Positions 1 to 14,434 of a stretch of DNA of 64,000 nucleotides are shown piece after piece. The translations under genes and the position numbers were made by a program. The stretch covers positions 310,001-374,000 of the forward strand of contig VXAZ01000981.1 in NCBI GenBank assembly GCA_013399875.1, written 5' to 3'. The notes beneath the pieces are model-generated. The model had not been told where the DNA came from and made no database searches. It saw only the letters and a list, made by a program, of their open reading frames with translations. The stretch is from Gymnorhina tibicen. Its lineage: Eukaryota > Chordata > Aves > Passeriformes > Artamidae. Numbering within the stretch: position 1 is the first letter of the stretch; the number at the start of each line of letters is the position of its first letter.

Positions 1-1589
1 CAGCATCTTATTAGCTACAGAGGCTGAAGCCACTGCAGCTGCCTGGGCTATGATCTTTACTTTTGCTGCTTCATGAAAAATCATGAGATGACATAAAGAT
101 GGTACAGCTAAATGAACATGTAAATAAAAGTCAAAGCCCATCAGGAGCAAGTACAGCCTATATTCAAGGCTTTCACCCTTACTTTTATTCAAATGGCTAT
201 TCATAACATTGTCTCATATTTAAAGAGGCAATCATGTTCCTTAAGATATGCAACTTCTAACATATGGAAACTCATTCCATTTTAGAGTCCATTTCTTGCT
301 CCTCGATTCACATATTTTTCATCCCAAAGGGATACCAGTTTAACCTATGCAAAATCTAAAATTACGTGCAAGTGCCTCAATTTTCCTCACTTTTAGAGTC
401 TGACCCCTTCCAGCTTTTCTTTTTCATTTAGCTGAAACAGCTATCTCTATAATCTCAAACTCATACACAATTTTAAACACTTCCCTGCAACGAGCACCCA
501 GAGCAACTCCTGTTCATACAAGGACATTTTTAAACATAGATATTACTATTACAATTTTAAGTAACCATCTAGACTCTTCTTTGGAAGTGCTTCACAAATG
601 GAAACCTTCTTAGATTTAGCAAGAGTGTTCTCTGGAGACAAGAAGGATCAGTGAATTTTAAGATACCACATACAGCTGTAATTTTCTGAATTCGTATCTT
701 TATAATTGTCTTGCCAAAGCTTTACATACAGAGCAAGGATCTTGTTATGTATTCATAATCCAGAAAAACTGGTAAAAAAGTGCTTGAACTCTTAAAAGAT
801 GGACAGATTGTGAACACTTTTGCAATACCTTAAAATCTACAACAGTTGTCACACAAAAATGACAAACCTTTTCATAGACCTTTTAGTACACTTGTCACTA
901 GGTAAGAGAGAAAACTGTATGACATCCCCACAGCAAAATTCCCCTAATGAACCAAGAAATCCTCCAAATAATGGAGTTTCTGCTTTCCTCCAAAATTTGC
1001 CCATGGAGATAAGCAAATATGATATCGACAATAAAGTATCATTGTCCAAGCACAGTGCTTTTACTTACTGACTACAAAGAGTAAGGTGCTAAGACAAATG
1101 GTCCTCACAATAAATATGAAGACTTCTTACTTTATTTACTACCTCCTTCTTTAATAAATTAAAATTTAATTCTATGATGTGATATTTCACAAGTAGAAAT
1201 AATTAATAACTAACATAATTCATATAATTCAATAACCGCAAGTAACAATAGCATTTTTCCTGATGGAGAAAGTTTTCCAAAGATTTTTTTACTCACAAAC
1301 GCAATTTCCAAGCAATCTGCATGACTCAAAATATTTACAAAGGGCAATTAATTAAAAAAAAAAAAAAAATCAACAGTTTTTAAAGTACCATACAAATAGG
1401 ACTAATTATTATAGATATTTTCACATCTTTAAAAAAATGTATTTATGGCTGAATGTATTCCAAACATACCCCATTTTATCATAACTGGGTCCCTATGGGA
1501 TTTCCCATCTGATGTTGATAAATGAACAGTTTAGATTTCTGATCCTATCAATCTGAATTACTCTTCTGAGATGGTGTATATTGCAACAA

Positions 1590-1611
1590 AACACACACAC
1601 ACACCACACAC
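1590..1611. repeat. CA microsatellite
   Basis: A short CA repeat, interrupted once by an extra C, in the last ARAP2 intron of the window. Confidence 0.85.
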
Positions 1612-4600
1612 CTTATGAGAATAAATGAATGAATTACGTGAAATATGGAGAGCTCTGGACTGTGCTAACTACTTTTTCCAGCTTGGGAGTTTTAGGCACC
1701 TTCTGCTTAGAGAGCCACAAAGAAAAATATTTCACTTTAGCAACTGGCATTATGATCTTTAATTTAAGAGGAAAAAATTAAGCTAAGGACAGTACAGACC
1801 CTCACAAAAGCTCTTGGCCAGACAGTATAAACTCTCATCTGTTTAATAAATGTTCACCTTTGCAGGAAAGAGACATCAAACCTCAAAAAATTTCAGATTT
1901 GTTTCAAATTTGAAATTCAGAAATTTTTGGACTACCTGAACCAAAAAGATAATGTTTTTTCTTGTGAAATACAGAAATAGATATTTAGTAGAAGATCTAA
2001 ATTTGGAGAGCATGCACACATATTCATTAACTTTGAAGAATGTGCCAGGCTTCATGGAGGTTCAGACCTTTTCCAGAAGCCAGTGTAAAGCCTCAGCTTT
2101 CCACTAATGCCTAGAAACAGAAACCTAAGGACACCAAATTATGATTTGTGAATTCTTCCCACTTCTATAATACTTATCCTAACACAGTGAAGGGACAGTA
2201 GCACCAACAGTTTTGCCATACATTCATCTGTACCTGGACCAAGAGAGGGCTGATGCCATGACAACAGCAATGCTGCACCGCAGCTTTTTAAAAGCATGAA
2301 TCTTTCCTAACCCACTCAGTCATTTCAGCATTATCTCTCATGGAAAGACATCCTCCCTACATTTAGTTCAACCAAAATTAGAGTGAGGTGGGTTTGGGGT
2401 TTTGTTTGTTTTGAGGGATTGGTTTCTCTGGTTTTGTTTATAAAGAAAATATTTTCGTCTGCTGGCTTTAGATTCACTCATACTAATTTGTCTTTATGTG
2501 ACAAACAAAGATGAAAATAGCAGATAAATGCAGAGAAACTATTTCGAATTTTTCTAAAGCAAAATCACTAATGTACACACATACAGACACTACTTAGCAG
2601 CTATTCACTCTCATACTCGCCTAGGCTTTGTGTCATGAAGGTAGTGATTTCACATAAACAAAACAGTTAGTATAAAAGTAAACATGTAAAAGAGAGTTTC
2701 AAGAATCAATACAATTTACAAACAAGCAATCTACTTTTCACTACTTGAATACTGAAATGGTTACAGTATTAAATACTTACAGAGATTGCTGAGTTCCTAG
2801 TAAATCCATTGTAAATAAGTTTTATTATGAGTTAATGGAAAAGCCATTGCCGTTTGCTTTTAGTTATTATTTTTTTAAATTTTGATTTTACAATGATCAA
2901 TTAGTCACAGCTAAAGAAGGATCCAGCTCTAAAATATCAGCACTATACTCATGTTTCAGGCCTGCATGTAGAATTAATATACCCTTCCAAACAAACAAAA
3001 TGCCATTGTCATAATGAATGTAACCTAATTTTTTTATAAATATCACCTCCTATCACAAATTATGAGCTAGAAGCACCTTATGTAAAAATAGAGTAAATTC
3101 AAGCTTTCAATGAAATTATTTTCTGCTAATGAGGCACAAAGGCTAACATCTAACAGAGAAGTACAAATTATCTGCAAAAATATGGAGCAACCATTCTCTT
3201 AAAAATCTACTTCAACAAATTAGAAGTTAAAAAAAACCAAAATCCTTTTAAAAAAGCACTCCACATACTTCTTTCAAATAACCTTTATACTCTGTATTAT
3301 TATCTAGACAGCTAGTTAATAGAAAGAACACTAAAAATTAAATCCTAAACAAATTATCTCCATCTACACATTTATCTTCTGTTTGTTTCATTAAGCTTCC
3401 TGTTGTCACCCACTGAAAACACAGGAAGGTCTTTTAGGACCCACAATAAGCTACAAATAGATGACTCCCTTGCAGCATAATGATTCCACCTGTCTACTAC
3501 ATTCTTTTCACTTCTTGAGTCTCTCACTCATGCCCAGATCCTTACAAGCAAGGAATAAATCTCACTCACCTGAATTTAAGGAGCAACTGAAAAAACAAAA
3601 CTTGTCAACAGCAATGTTAAGTCATGTCTCAAATCACATTCTTGGGTAGGGGCAACAGGCCTAGATTACTATCTATTTCTTTCCTGAATGTTGTGCTAGA
3701 ACAGCCTTCAAAATCATGTAGTAATTTAAAAAAAAAATTTTGAAATATACACATATTGCTATGTTCAGATTAGTCAAGATGCCTTACAAATCAGTGATTA
3801 GTGAAAAGCAGCACCTATAGTGGCAATTTGTTCATGAAAAGTGACCAGCAAACAGGAAAGCACTGGTTTACAGGCTGATTGTACAGCAACATCCTGACCT
3901 AGACACCAGCAAACTGAACCCACTTCATGTCATGGGGAAGCACAGTGATAAAAATGCTGTTCTGGCTCATAACTGAAATGTTGCAGATGCATCTCATCAC
4001 ACACAAGTTGCATCAAAATTGCAAAGACTCGATCAAGATAACACATAAAAGAGAATCTCACAAATAGTAAAAATAGAACAAGAATTACAAAATCACTCCA
4101 ATTTAGGATATTCAGAAACCCAGCAGCAGCATTTTGTACCATTTGTGGGTGAGGAGGGTTGTAACATGCTACAGTGATTTTTAAGAACAGGAAAGCTACC
4201 AAAAAACCCTTCTATATTAGTAAGAATGGTCAGCTGCAATCTGCAAACATGCTGAAGTTACAAGAAGGTATATTTTCTCAGCATGAACATGTCATTTAAG
4301 AAACTAGGATGAAGAAGAATTCAGGAATGAAAGAAAATACTGCACTAAAATGAAAAACTGTCAATTGACATGAATGGCAAAGCTCCAATTGACATTCAAA
4401 GAGATGGACATTCACCCCAGGTATCTGTGTATAGATCCTACAAGAAACAGTTTTCCTTAAACGGCCTCATATATACTGAAAATGCAATGCATCTTTAACT
4501 TTTCTATTTAGAAGGACAACCAGCTACAACAAAATCTGCACATGCCTCTTCATGTTAATTTTAAAATACATCAACATGCAGTACAGGAGAATGAAATTTA

Positions 4601-7600
4601 GGTGTGAGGACAAAAGACCTGCACAATTAGAAGACCTGAACAGCACCACAGAATCACGCAGAACAGTGACGAGATAACATCCTCTGGTTTTGTATCTACA
4701 GTGCACTCTATTAACCTGTACTTTTTCTTCTTCCTGTAAAATTCCCCTACATGTTCACTTGCATATATTAAGAGATATGTTTCTGATATTCCATACCACA
4801 TCAGTGAGAGAAGGATGAAGAAACAGAGTCTGAAACACAGTTTGTGTAGATGTAACCCTTTCATTTCTACACGTAACACTGTCGTTTCTACATTAGCATT
4901 TGTTGCTGAGAACACCAATTAAGACACACAAGTTTCACACTGCTAATGGTACATATTTACCATAAGCAAGTACCTAAGGATCATCCAACTGCACATTGTT
5001 TTTAAATAAAACCAAAGAAGTTGTAGATCATCCCTTTTTTAGCTGCAGCACACACAAAAAAACAATTGCTGTACTTATTCAGGCCAAAATAAACCCTTTC
5101 TAGGTAAGTCCCATAAAGAGGTTCCTGCCCTCTGCTGTGTGGTTGGTTTTTTTTTAACAAAATAAGATGAAAGATCATAGAATCCCCTTTGCTTCTCATT
5201 GTGAATAAAAGAAGTGCAAGGTGAAACAAACCAACCTGGAAGTCAGAGTCCATCTCCCACATGGGCATCAGTGATAACCAGTCACAGCCCTCTCTCATTC
5301 TCTTCTCTTACAGCTACTTAGCACTAATGAATTTTGCCTTGATCAGCTTCTCAACTTTTGTTATGACCCCCATCTCCTGTCTCATCAGTTTTCTTGCAGC
5401 CCAGTAAATTGGCAGCTGCTCAGTTCCTTCAGGGGAAAGAAGCGAGAGTCAATTGTAATAATGGGCTGCAATTACTCCTGTGTTGCAGGAACTGAGCTGC
5501 TGTTGCTGACTGCTGTCATTTTATCTGCCTTTGAACTTCTTTATGACCCCATGGCAAGGAATAACAGCCCTCGGCTGGAAAAAGCATCATACATACAACA
5601 TCCTGCAGAGCCTCTCAAATAAGTGCCAGACAGGCTGATCGTGAACCAGGAAGCAAGACACAAAGCCATATTTATTATACAATGCAGCCACACTGCTTCA
5701 TACCTTTTTTAAACCTCACTCATGTATCTCTAACACAGGTCTACATACTGGACTTAAACCACAGCTGAGGATAAATGTGGACAAATGCAGTATTAGTGGA
5801 TATAGACTCCTCTCTGCCTGCCTGCAGAGCATAGAAACCTCTACAATTTGGAAACATTGGCTGGTACAAGACAAACAATTTTGCGATAACTGAAATAGAG
5901 TCATATCCAACAGACAGTAGCAGGAGTTTTTTGTACTTTTTTTTTAATAGCCTAACTCACCTTAAACAAGAAAGGGACATATAATCAATTCGATGTAATA
6001 ATTAAATATTATATACCAGAATCCCCAAAAGGATTAGCAAAGCCAAAAATGAAAGTATTTATCTCCATGAGTAAAATACTCATCAGCCATTGCATTATTT
6101 GGCTCAGCTTTTCTTTCTGAAGTAATTTTATTGAAAATGCCACAGAAGTGCAACAAAAAGGTCTACCAAGAGGAAAAAAAGAACCAAGAAAAACAAGCCA
6201 AACCAAATAAAAGTTGTTTGAAATGCTCAAAACATACTAATGTACGTCACCAGGTATGACTCACAATACAAACGAGATTATTTCTACCTTTTATTTCCTG
6301 AATCATTGTTTTCCATATATTTTCCTGAATATATTTTTCTTTCAACCATTGTGCAGGCCTGTTCACATGGTTCTCTGGCTGCCCACTGCCAAGTGTTTTG
6401 ACAACCTTCCATCTTAAGTGAAGGTAACAAAACTTGATTTTTTTCTGCTCTTCAGTGTATGTAACATTTTTCACGTGTTTCTTTAAAAGTGTTAGATATC
6501 AATCAATCATTTTGATGGATCTCTGAGGGGTCCTGACCCACATGCTGAGACGGAAATAACTTTTGAGTGAGGTTTTCTGGAAATATCTCCAAGATACTGA
6601 TTTTTAATGAATGAGATTTAAAACATGCCATCTCTAAAAAGATGTTATTTTGTACACAAAATATTTAAGAGCGAGAATTTAATTTAATAACCATGACATT
6701 GAAGTGTTTCATGCAGTAAGAATTCAGTCTGAGTTGATTAAGTTCAAATATGTTGGCCTAGCAATTTATTAACCAGGGACAGAAATTATTGCTGAGAAAG
6801 CACACTGGGGTATTCCCCACATTCATACTAAGCCGTAAAATCATAAATTCTCTTCCTTTTGCTATAAGGACAGCTCATTTATTTAGAATAAAATTTGTAG
6901 CTATAAGATAGTGGTATGGAGAAAATAATGTTTGTTTATTACCTGAACAATACCATACTGCTCCAAACAACATAAAGAAACCAGCACAGATGAAGAAAAA
7001 TAAAATATTTATGGCCCAAAAATACTGAAATGTCACTTGAGCTATAATGATACTAAAGATCTTAGTATTTTAAGGTTCATCTCCATAATTTTTAATTTAA
7101 ACTATCCACTTCACATAACTAATGAAAACTCCAATGGCCTATTTTAGTAGTCCAATAGCAACTCCAACCTGCTCTCTGTGCACTGCCATCAAAGCTACTG
7201 TTCCCATTTCCAGCCCATGCTGTGCAGAAAAGAACCATTTTGGAGCAAGTGTCTACTGTTGAATTAAGCATTTGTGCAAAAAGGGGTGGGAGCTGAAAAA
7301 GTATGAAGAGGAAAAAAGGGAGGGGGCACTACAAATTCTGGGTATTTTCAACAAATTGCAATGGTCCTTACTCTGATGAACTCCAACAGAGATTGAAGTA
7401 AGACTGCCCAATCTTGAAAATCACCACTGAGTAACTACAGAAATCTATGAACGCCAAAACTGTTTTCTTTACGAACACTGTGCATTTCCTGCACGATCGA
7501 CTATTGCAAGCTAAATTCATTATGATCAATCACTTGCTTTTAAGTGCTTGGGAGTTCTAAACATTACAGTGTCAGCTACAAGGCACATTAATGAATTGCA

Positions 7601-8073
7601 GACATATTCTTTGGTCTCCTGCTGGTGCAGGAGTTATTTAGTTTTTTAGGTTGCATTTAGTTTTGCAACCAAGGAGAAAATTTTAATCATCATAAAATGA
7701 CTGCCAGTGCTCATCTGATGATACTTGTCATAGATTAGGCAAATCCTAGTGTTCAGCAATATTGCTTTTCCACTTCAGACTGGACAAAAGAATAGCCCCA
7801 CCTGTTACCTTTCACAGAAGGATATCCATACAACTTAGTTCTTTATCATGTAGGCAATGTACCAAAAGAGAAAAATGTCTTTTTGTGACATTACTTGTCT
7901 GAGCTCTTCCACAAGAGGTGTAGACTGAATTCAGAAACCACATCCACTTAACTGAGTTGTAATGGATTTCAAACCTGGCAAATCGGTAACAGAAGTTATA
8001 TACTAAACAAATATTTGCAATAGCATATTACGGTATTTTTAACTAATTATGACATGGAATTCACATAAACTGT

Positions 8074-8565
8074 CATGGAAGCCTGGTGACAACAGATGAG
8101 GAGAAGATTGAGATTTGAGACAGCCAGCTTGCCTTCATCAAGGGAAAGTCTTGCCTAAGTAACCTAGTGGCCTTCTATGATGGAATGACTACATCAGTGG
8201 ACAAGGGAAGAGTATCAGATGTCATTTTTCTGAGCTTCTGTAAAGCCTCTGACACAGTCCCCCACAACACCCTTCTCTCTAAATTGCAGAGAGCCTGATT
8301 TGATGAGTGGACTGTTCAGTGGATAAGGAATTGGTTGGAAAGTCACATTGAGAGGACAGTGGTCAATGGCTCAGACACCCACCGGACATCAGTGACAAGT
8401 GGTGCCCCTCAGGGGTCTGTATTGGGACCAGTGTTACTTAATATCTTCATTAATGAGACAGATGAACAAACATGAGAAGTGGGTGCATGGGAACCTCGTG
8501 AGGTTTAATGAAACCAAGTGCAAGGTGCTACATCTGGGTCAGGACAACCCCCAGTATCAGCACTT
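8074..8565 (+). mobile_element. CR1 LINE fragment with reverse transcriptase remnant
   Basis: On the plus strand the translation reads [18 protein letters not shown], then [20 protein letters not shown], typical of the CR1 reverse transcriptase. It then jumps to VRFNETKCKVLHLG, so the catalytic YADD part has been deleted. Stops and frame changes show it is dead. The 5' end is truncated and no 3' tail is present. Confidence 0.9.
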
Positions 8566-8576
8566 TGTTATTTAAG

Positions 8577-8598
8577 TGTATATATATATATGTATATG
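8577..8598. repeat. TA microsatellite
   Basis: A TA run with one TG interruption directly after the CR1 fragment at 8074-8565. Confidence 0.85.
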
Positions 8599-10950
8599 CT
8601 GATTATACAACATTTCAGATTAACTGAATGCAGAAATAACTTTTTCATGTGATTCAAAATAAAAAGATAAATGCACACCTGGTCTACAATTATAAAAGGA
8701 AGTTCCCATAACAATGCTCTGGTTCCTGTATTTAGGGCTTTTGATCCAATACATTATTTTACCATGGGATTTGAAGCCAAGCTAGTAGTTCTTAAAAACA
8801 AGCAACATATATAGTGATGGAAAATGGTCTTGGGAAATTCCAGTACTCTTAGAAGTAAATGGATCTCCCCAGCGTTGCATTAATAGTGCTATAAACTTAT
8901 GGCAAGTAGAACTAAAACCTTCTTCAACTGCTTATGCATGTGCTCTGTCACGATGTAAAATCTTCATGTTATTAAAACAAATCCCACTTTTCTTTACTGT
9001 TAATTTTTAAGTGATTAGGGTAGCTGGTTATATATGTATTAGTCATCCATAAAGCTTGATGGAGCATTACTGAAAAACTGACAACTTTACTCCAAATCAG
9101 ATTAATCAGGAAGCTTTTTATCATTGTGGAAGCATTAGGCTTCTTACCATGTTTCATGACTGCTTTAGGTGTGCTTACATCTCGACAAGATCTTAGCATA
9201 AAAACAAATAAACAGGAAAAAACCCCCAAAGTTTAGCTGCACATAGAAAAACTTAACACTCTTAAATATTTTTTTTTTTTTAATAGAAATCCTGTTTATG
9301 CCCTTCTCTGTGTTCTTTAATATTTTCCTCAACCTAGAACAACATCACACAAAATTATTTTTGAATGTAAAATGCAGATCTTTCCTGTAAAGGTGGTCAT
9401 TGACACATTTTTCTTCTCTGATTGAGCCACTTTAGCAGCATACTATTTTAAATCTATTTTTTAATCTTTTTTTAAGTAGGTGTGCAATTAGTTTAAAACT
9501 GAAGAAGTAATTGTCATAACATAACGTCGTAACCTTTTCCCCACTCAACATGGTTTCTTGTAATCATTAATTTTGTATTATAACAAGCAAAAATGAAAGC
9601 TTTAAAGCTTTCTTACACAATTCAAGTTATTTCCTGTTCAGTTGTTTCTTATCTCATGCACAGCAATTGATCGTTGCTATGTTTTTGAGTGTGGAAAATT
9701 GCAATGAATTTCTTGCAAGGAAGTGCTGGAAAATTAGGGATATGACCTTAATCTATCATCCCAACTACAACTTGATGCAAACAACTATATTTAAAAGAGG
9801 CTGGATCATTTGATTCCACTACAAGTCACCAATGTATCAGTATATTTTGTCTTAAAATGTTTCTTCATATTAGTCTTTCCCCCTCCAATGTGTTTGGTAT
9901 ATTTTTGGGTTGTTCCATTTTTGCTTTTTAACATTTGGTACAGATTTGTATTGTTATGAAGGAAGCGCAAAGCCTGATTGAATCAAACAACAAAGAGCAA
10001 ATGTTATTTTGTTTTTCTGTTACCTCCACCTATTTAAGGCACCCCAGGACAAGCTCAGTTGTATGTTTGTAACCATGTTTGATCACAGTCTGCACTAGCA
10101 GTCAAGTACAGCACAGTCTTTTTAGAGTTTCCCAGTTATTACAATTAACAGTTTTTCATCACAAAATCTCTAAAAGCACACACGTTCACACATAGTTTTG
10201 GAGCAGGGGAGATGAGGATGTGGAATGAGGATGGGGAACAGGAGAAACATAATTACAAGGATTGCACTTCTTTTCTCATTCTCAACAATTCCTCCTTCCA
10301 CTGCCACACCCCAATACATACCAGGCACTTCTCTCTCCTCTCACCATCTATCAGCCATCTGAACAGTCTTCCCTCCTGCTTCCTTTTGTTACCTTTACTC
10401 CCCTGTCTTTTTCCCTAGCTTCCTTTTCAGGACTCTCAGTTGCTTTTCTCAGGGTTCCTCATTAGATCTCAAAACTTTTAAGTAAGTATTTTCCTTTCTG
10501 CTCAACTTGCATTCAACTCCTCTCCCCAATTTTCTTTCATATTGCTGTTGCCATCACCTTGCACTCATTCTATTCACAAATATAATCATGATGATACACC
10601 AAAGAATCTACATACATTAAAAAGACTTTCTCATGATGCTTTAGCATGACAACCAATCATTATTACTCATCTTCAGGACTTCATTTAGCTGTTCTTCTTT
10701 GGTAACCTTCCATTGTTAAACACTTTTGGCTGTTCTTAATATAGACTTCTTTTTTTTTAAATGATTTCGCTCCCATTCATCATGTTCTTGATTATTAATC
10801 AGGGTTCCACTTTCTCCGGGTAAAAACAGAACATTTCCTAATGAACAATCCCCTTTGCAGAGTACCATTACAAATTCCCATTTCTGTATACCAAAAGCCT
10901 TCCAAGTCTGCCCCTGAATCCCAACCACATTGTCTCTGGCACCGTATTTC

Positions 10951-11066
10951 ACAGTATCATATAATGATTTGGGTTAGAGGGGACCTTTAAAGATCATCTA
11001 ACCCAATCCCCCTGAAACATGTATCCAACAGGGGCATCTTTCACTAGACCAGGTTGCTCAAAAACG
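10951..11066 (-). mobile_element. CR1 LINE 3' end fragment
   Basis: The plus strand reads GGGACCTTTAAAGATCATCT followed by AACCCAATCCCC and CACTAGACCAGGTTGCTC. This is the reverse complement of the CR1 3' untranslated end, next to a decayed ATTCTATGAT-type tail. The element points to the minus strand. Confidence 0.9.
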
Positions 11067-14000
11067 CTCCCCTGGAAGCCTGTGCTTCTGAACAGAGATA
11101 AGAACATATCTCTGCTCTTATGCAGACAGAGACTCATGCACACACCCCTTCTGCTTCCTTCCACTGACATTCACATATCTTCCTCTCTTTCAAGATGCCA
11201 GTCTCAAGCATCACGTTTGGCTTGTCCTTTCAGCTATCCTTGTATCAGTTCTCTGCATTATCCCACCCCCTCCCATCTTCTGCCTGCTTAATATCCTTTC
11301 TTGTAATACATCTTTTGGTGTTGTCCAGTTTTGCTTTAAATGCACCATTAGCATTACAGAGGAAATGAAAATTACTAGGCACCCTTACTGGTTCATTCAA
11401 CATGAATAAACATTTCCATCTGCCACAGAGCAAATCATTTCAATCTCTGAAAAACAAAACACCCTCTGAAATCAATAAGAACATTGAGCCAAAATGAAAC
11501 AAGAGGTTTTTAATAAGTAATGTATATTATTGTTTATACATAACAGAGAGAATACTCATCACGATTCTAGCTTTAACTTTGAGTCAGGCATGGAAAAACC
11601 ATGTCACAAATTATTATGGCACACAGCCATACCAGTCCCCTGTTTTTATATTTGGTAAATGTCCTCCAATATCCCAGGTAAATACATCTAACCACACAAA
11701 GCCATAACAAGCAGACCCTGATTTCTCTTTTCAAAGCCAAATTCTAGCACAAACACTGTGACACCTAGGCCCTCCCTGACTTTAGATACCAGCAAATCTT
11801 AAATATAACCTAACAAAGGGAATATATTCAAGCAGACCAGACAAGCATCTGTCAGAGCCCTTCTGAGGGTAGCAGAGGGAAGGTTATCACTGGCACCACC
11901 ACAGCAGACTGACATTTCAAGCCAATGTTTGAACTGCCATGAACAATCAGATTACATGTTTTTATTTAAGCACGAATGACTTTGAAACAGAAATGGGAAT
12001 TTCAGCAAGCTGCAGGTTGAACAAATTGATTCTGTACGATTTACTTTTCACTTTTGCTCAAGAGAGGAAGTTTAAGAAACTTACACTACATGAGTCAAAG
12101 AAATTGATGGTTTTGTACTAGCACTATATCACTGCCAGAAGTTCAAGCTAAACCAATCACTTTTTAACTAGAAAGGGGCCTGAGACATGATGTTCTGATC
12201 TCAATCTGAACTTCACAAAGTTCATGGTGGTTATGTTACGATTTGGCATTTGGCTTAGGATCTTCTCCACTTTTAACACTGAAGAAATTTTTTTTAAAGT
12301 AACAGCAGACTCTCCTCTATCAAGTTTATTAGAAATCAATGAATCAGCTCGATCCAATCTCATTTCAACATTGTAAGAAGTCTAAATAGGTGTCTTTTAG
12401 CACTGCAGTTATAATAAACCTCTCTAAGGCTCTCCGGGAGTCTAGTATGGATGTGAATTCCAATATGAACAGGATTTGAGGACATCCCTGGACAGATTTG
12501 CCTGATAATTACTGGCTCAACAGCAAACTTGACACAGGGAAGGATTTTTAGATCAAGAGCGCCCTCTAATGGATTAATGTTGTATTGCGACGGTTTTCTT
12601 CAGTACTGCAGTAAAAATCATTGTTTTCCACTTGAAATTAAAACACAGGAGGTAGCCAAAGAATTGCTGACTTTGACAGCCTAAAGACAGAAGCTATTTC
12701 CTCTTATTCACAAACATCCATAAATTTCATGAAGAAAGGATATTGTTCAAATGGAGAATCTGAAAAGAATCATCTTAGGACCATTCGAATTTTCTGGGGG
12801 TTAGATAAATAAGCTTTGGGAAGAAGCTGGTTTTGCACCATTGTTTGCAATATTCATACACACTGGAGGAGTTGACAGGCTGGCAGCACGTCTAAGCATT
12901 CTGTTTCAGGGTTTGGTTTTGGTTTGCCTTCTGCTGCACTGCAGTCAGTGATCTTTGCAGAGCATCCATGTAGTAGAAGGGAATAAATATCTAGTAAAAG
13001 GGCTGTATAAGGGTGTGCTTCCCTGATCAGCTAAAGCAATTCTGAAATCCCTGATGCTGAAAGGGCAGAGCAGATACAACCTGTCACACAACTGCACAAG
13101 CAATAGAACCAACACACACGTGCACACACACAAAAAATAATTTAAAAAAAATCTATAAAACCAAAAAATGATGGGGGGAGGGGAGCAGTCTTAGAGTATC
13201 TGAATCATATAATCTGCACTCTGAAAATGCAGAAAAAAGCAGTCAAGAACCCTTCAACAGCAAATGGCTCTGTTTTGTACCATCATATAGTCAGAAAAAC
13301 TGACTCAGCAGAGTGGGCAGAGCTGGGAGTGCCCCATATCAACAGAGAAAGTTCAAAGCACTACTTGAGGCAAGAAAGATGCTCCCAACAGTTATATTCA
13401 AGTAGAGTAAGAATGAAAGAAAAAAGCAAAAATTTGATGCCTGGTATTGCAACTCTCAAGGGGGACACAACTAGTTTCAAGTGACCTCTCACTCTGGAGG
13501 AGACATTCCTCCACAAGTCTGGATACCTTTGCTCCTCAATCAAAAAGCTCAGAACATCCATAAGGACCATTCAAAAATATTCAGGGGCATAAGATTCAAA
13601 AGGCATAAGCTCTAAAAGGAAAAGTGGCTCATTAACAATGAACATTCACAAAAAGATTTTCATTGATGAGAATGCTTTCCATAGATCCTCACTGATAAAA
13701 TACCTGGAAATACCATGACAGAAGAGTAACACTGAGCATCGCAGCACAGTGTGAGACTCACAAGCAACGACTGTAAAGTCGGTCGACTTCATTCTTTCTA
13801 ACTGCAAGAGAACCTCAGTGAAATACAGGGTCTCAGAAAGGAGGGGTGTTGTTTGCATCTTGTTTTTTTTCTCCTTGAAGATGAGCTGTGAACTTTACTT
13901 AAATAAACATACTGACAGGTCACCTATTCATTACAATAATCAGGCCTGAGGATTTCAGTATAGATAAAGAGTACTTCACTCAGCTACGAAGACCAATTCC

Positions 14001-14155
14001 TCTCCTTTATGCTCATTCGGCAAAACATGTGCTGAAGGCTTAAATTCAAATGACACATCGCAAATACACTTTTGGTATCATATTACATATCTAAATCATT
14101 TGTGGAGTTTTGTTATAGCTACAGAGCAGCATAAATCCATAAACTGTAACACGTT

Positions 14156-14434
14156 TGTGGTGGTTTGATCCAAGATGGATGTCAGATGCCCACCAAAAGT
14201 GCTCTATCACTCCACGCCCTGGACAGGGGAGAGAAAATATAACAAAATTATTAAGGGGTGAGGTAAGGACAGGGAGAGTTCACCTTCTTCCTGATCTTAA
14301 TTTTGCTCCTGATTTTCTCTACCTCCTCCCCACTCGGCAGCTTAGGGGGATGGGGAATGGGGATTGTGGTCAGTTCACCACTCTTTGTCTCTGCTGGTCC
14401 TCCCTCCTCAGGTTTGCCATGCAAACCCAATACA
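14156..14434 (-). mobile_element. Internally deleted solo LTR, 279 bp
   Basis: It starts TGTGGTGGTTTGATCC and ends CAAACCCAATACA. Flanks ACGTT (14151-14155) and ACATT (14435-14439) form a 5-bp duplication with one change. Compared with the related LTR ends at 18572-19983 and 62927, the plus-strand start is the U5 end, so the element points to the minus strand. Most of the middle of the LTR is missing. Confidence 0.75.
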
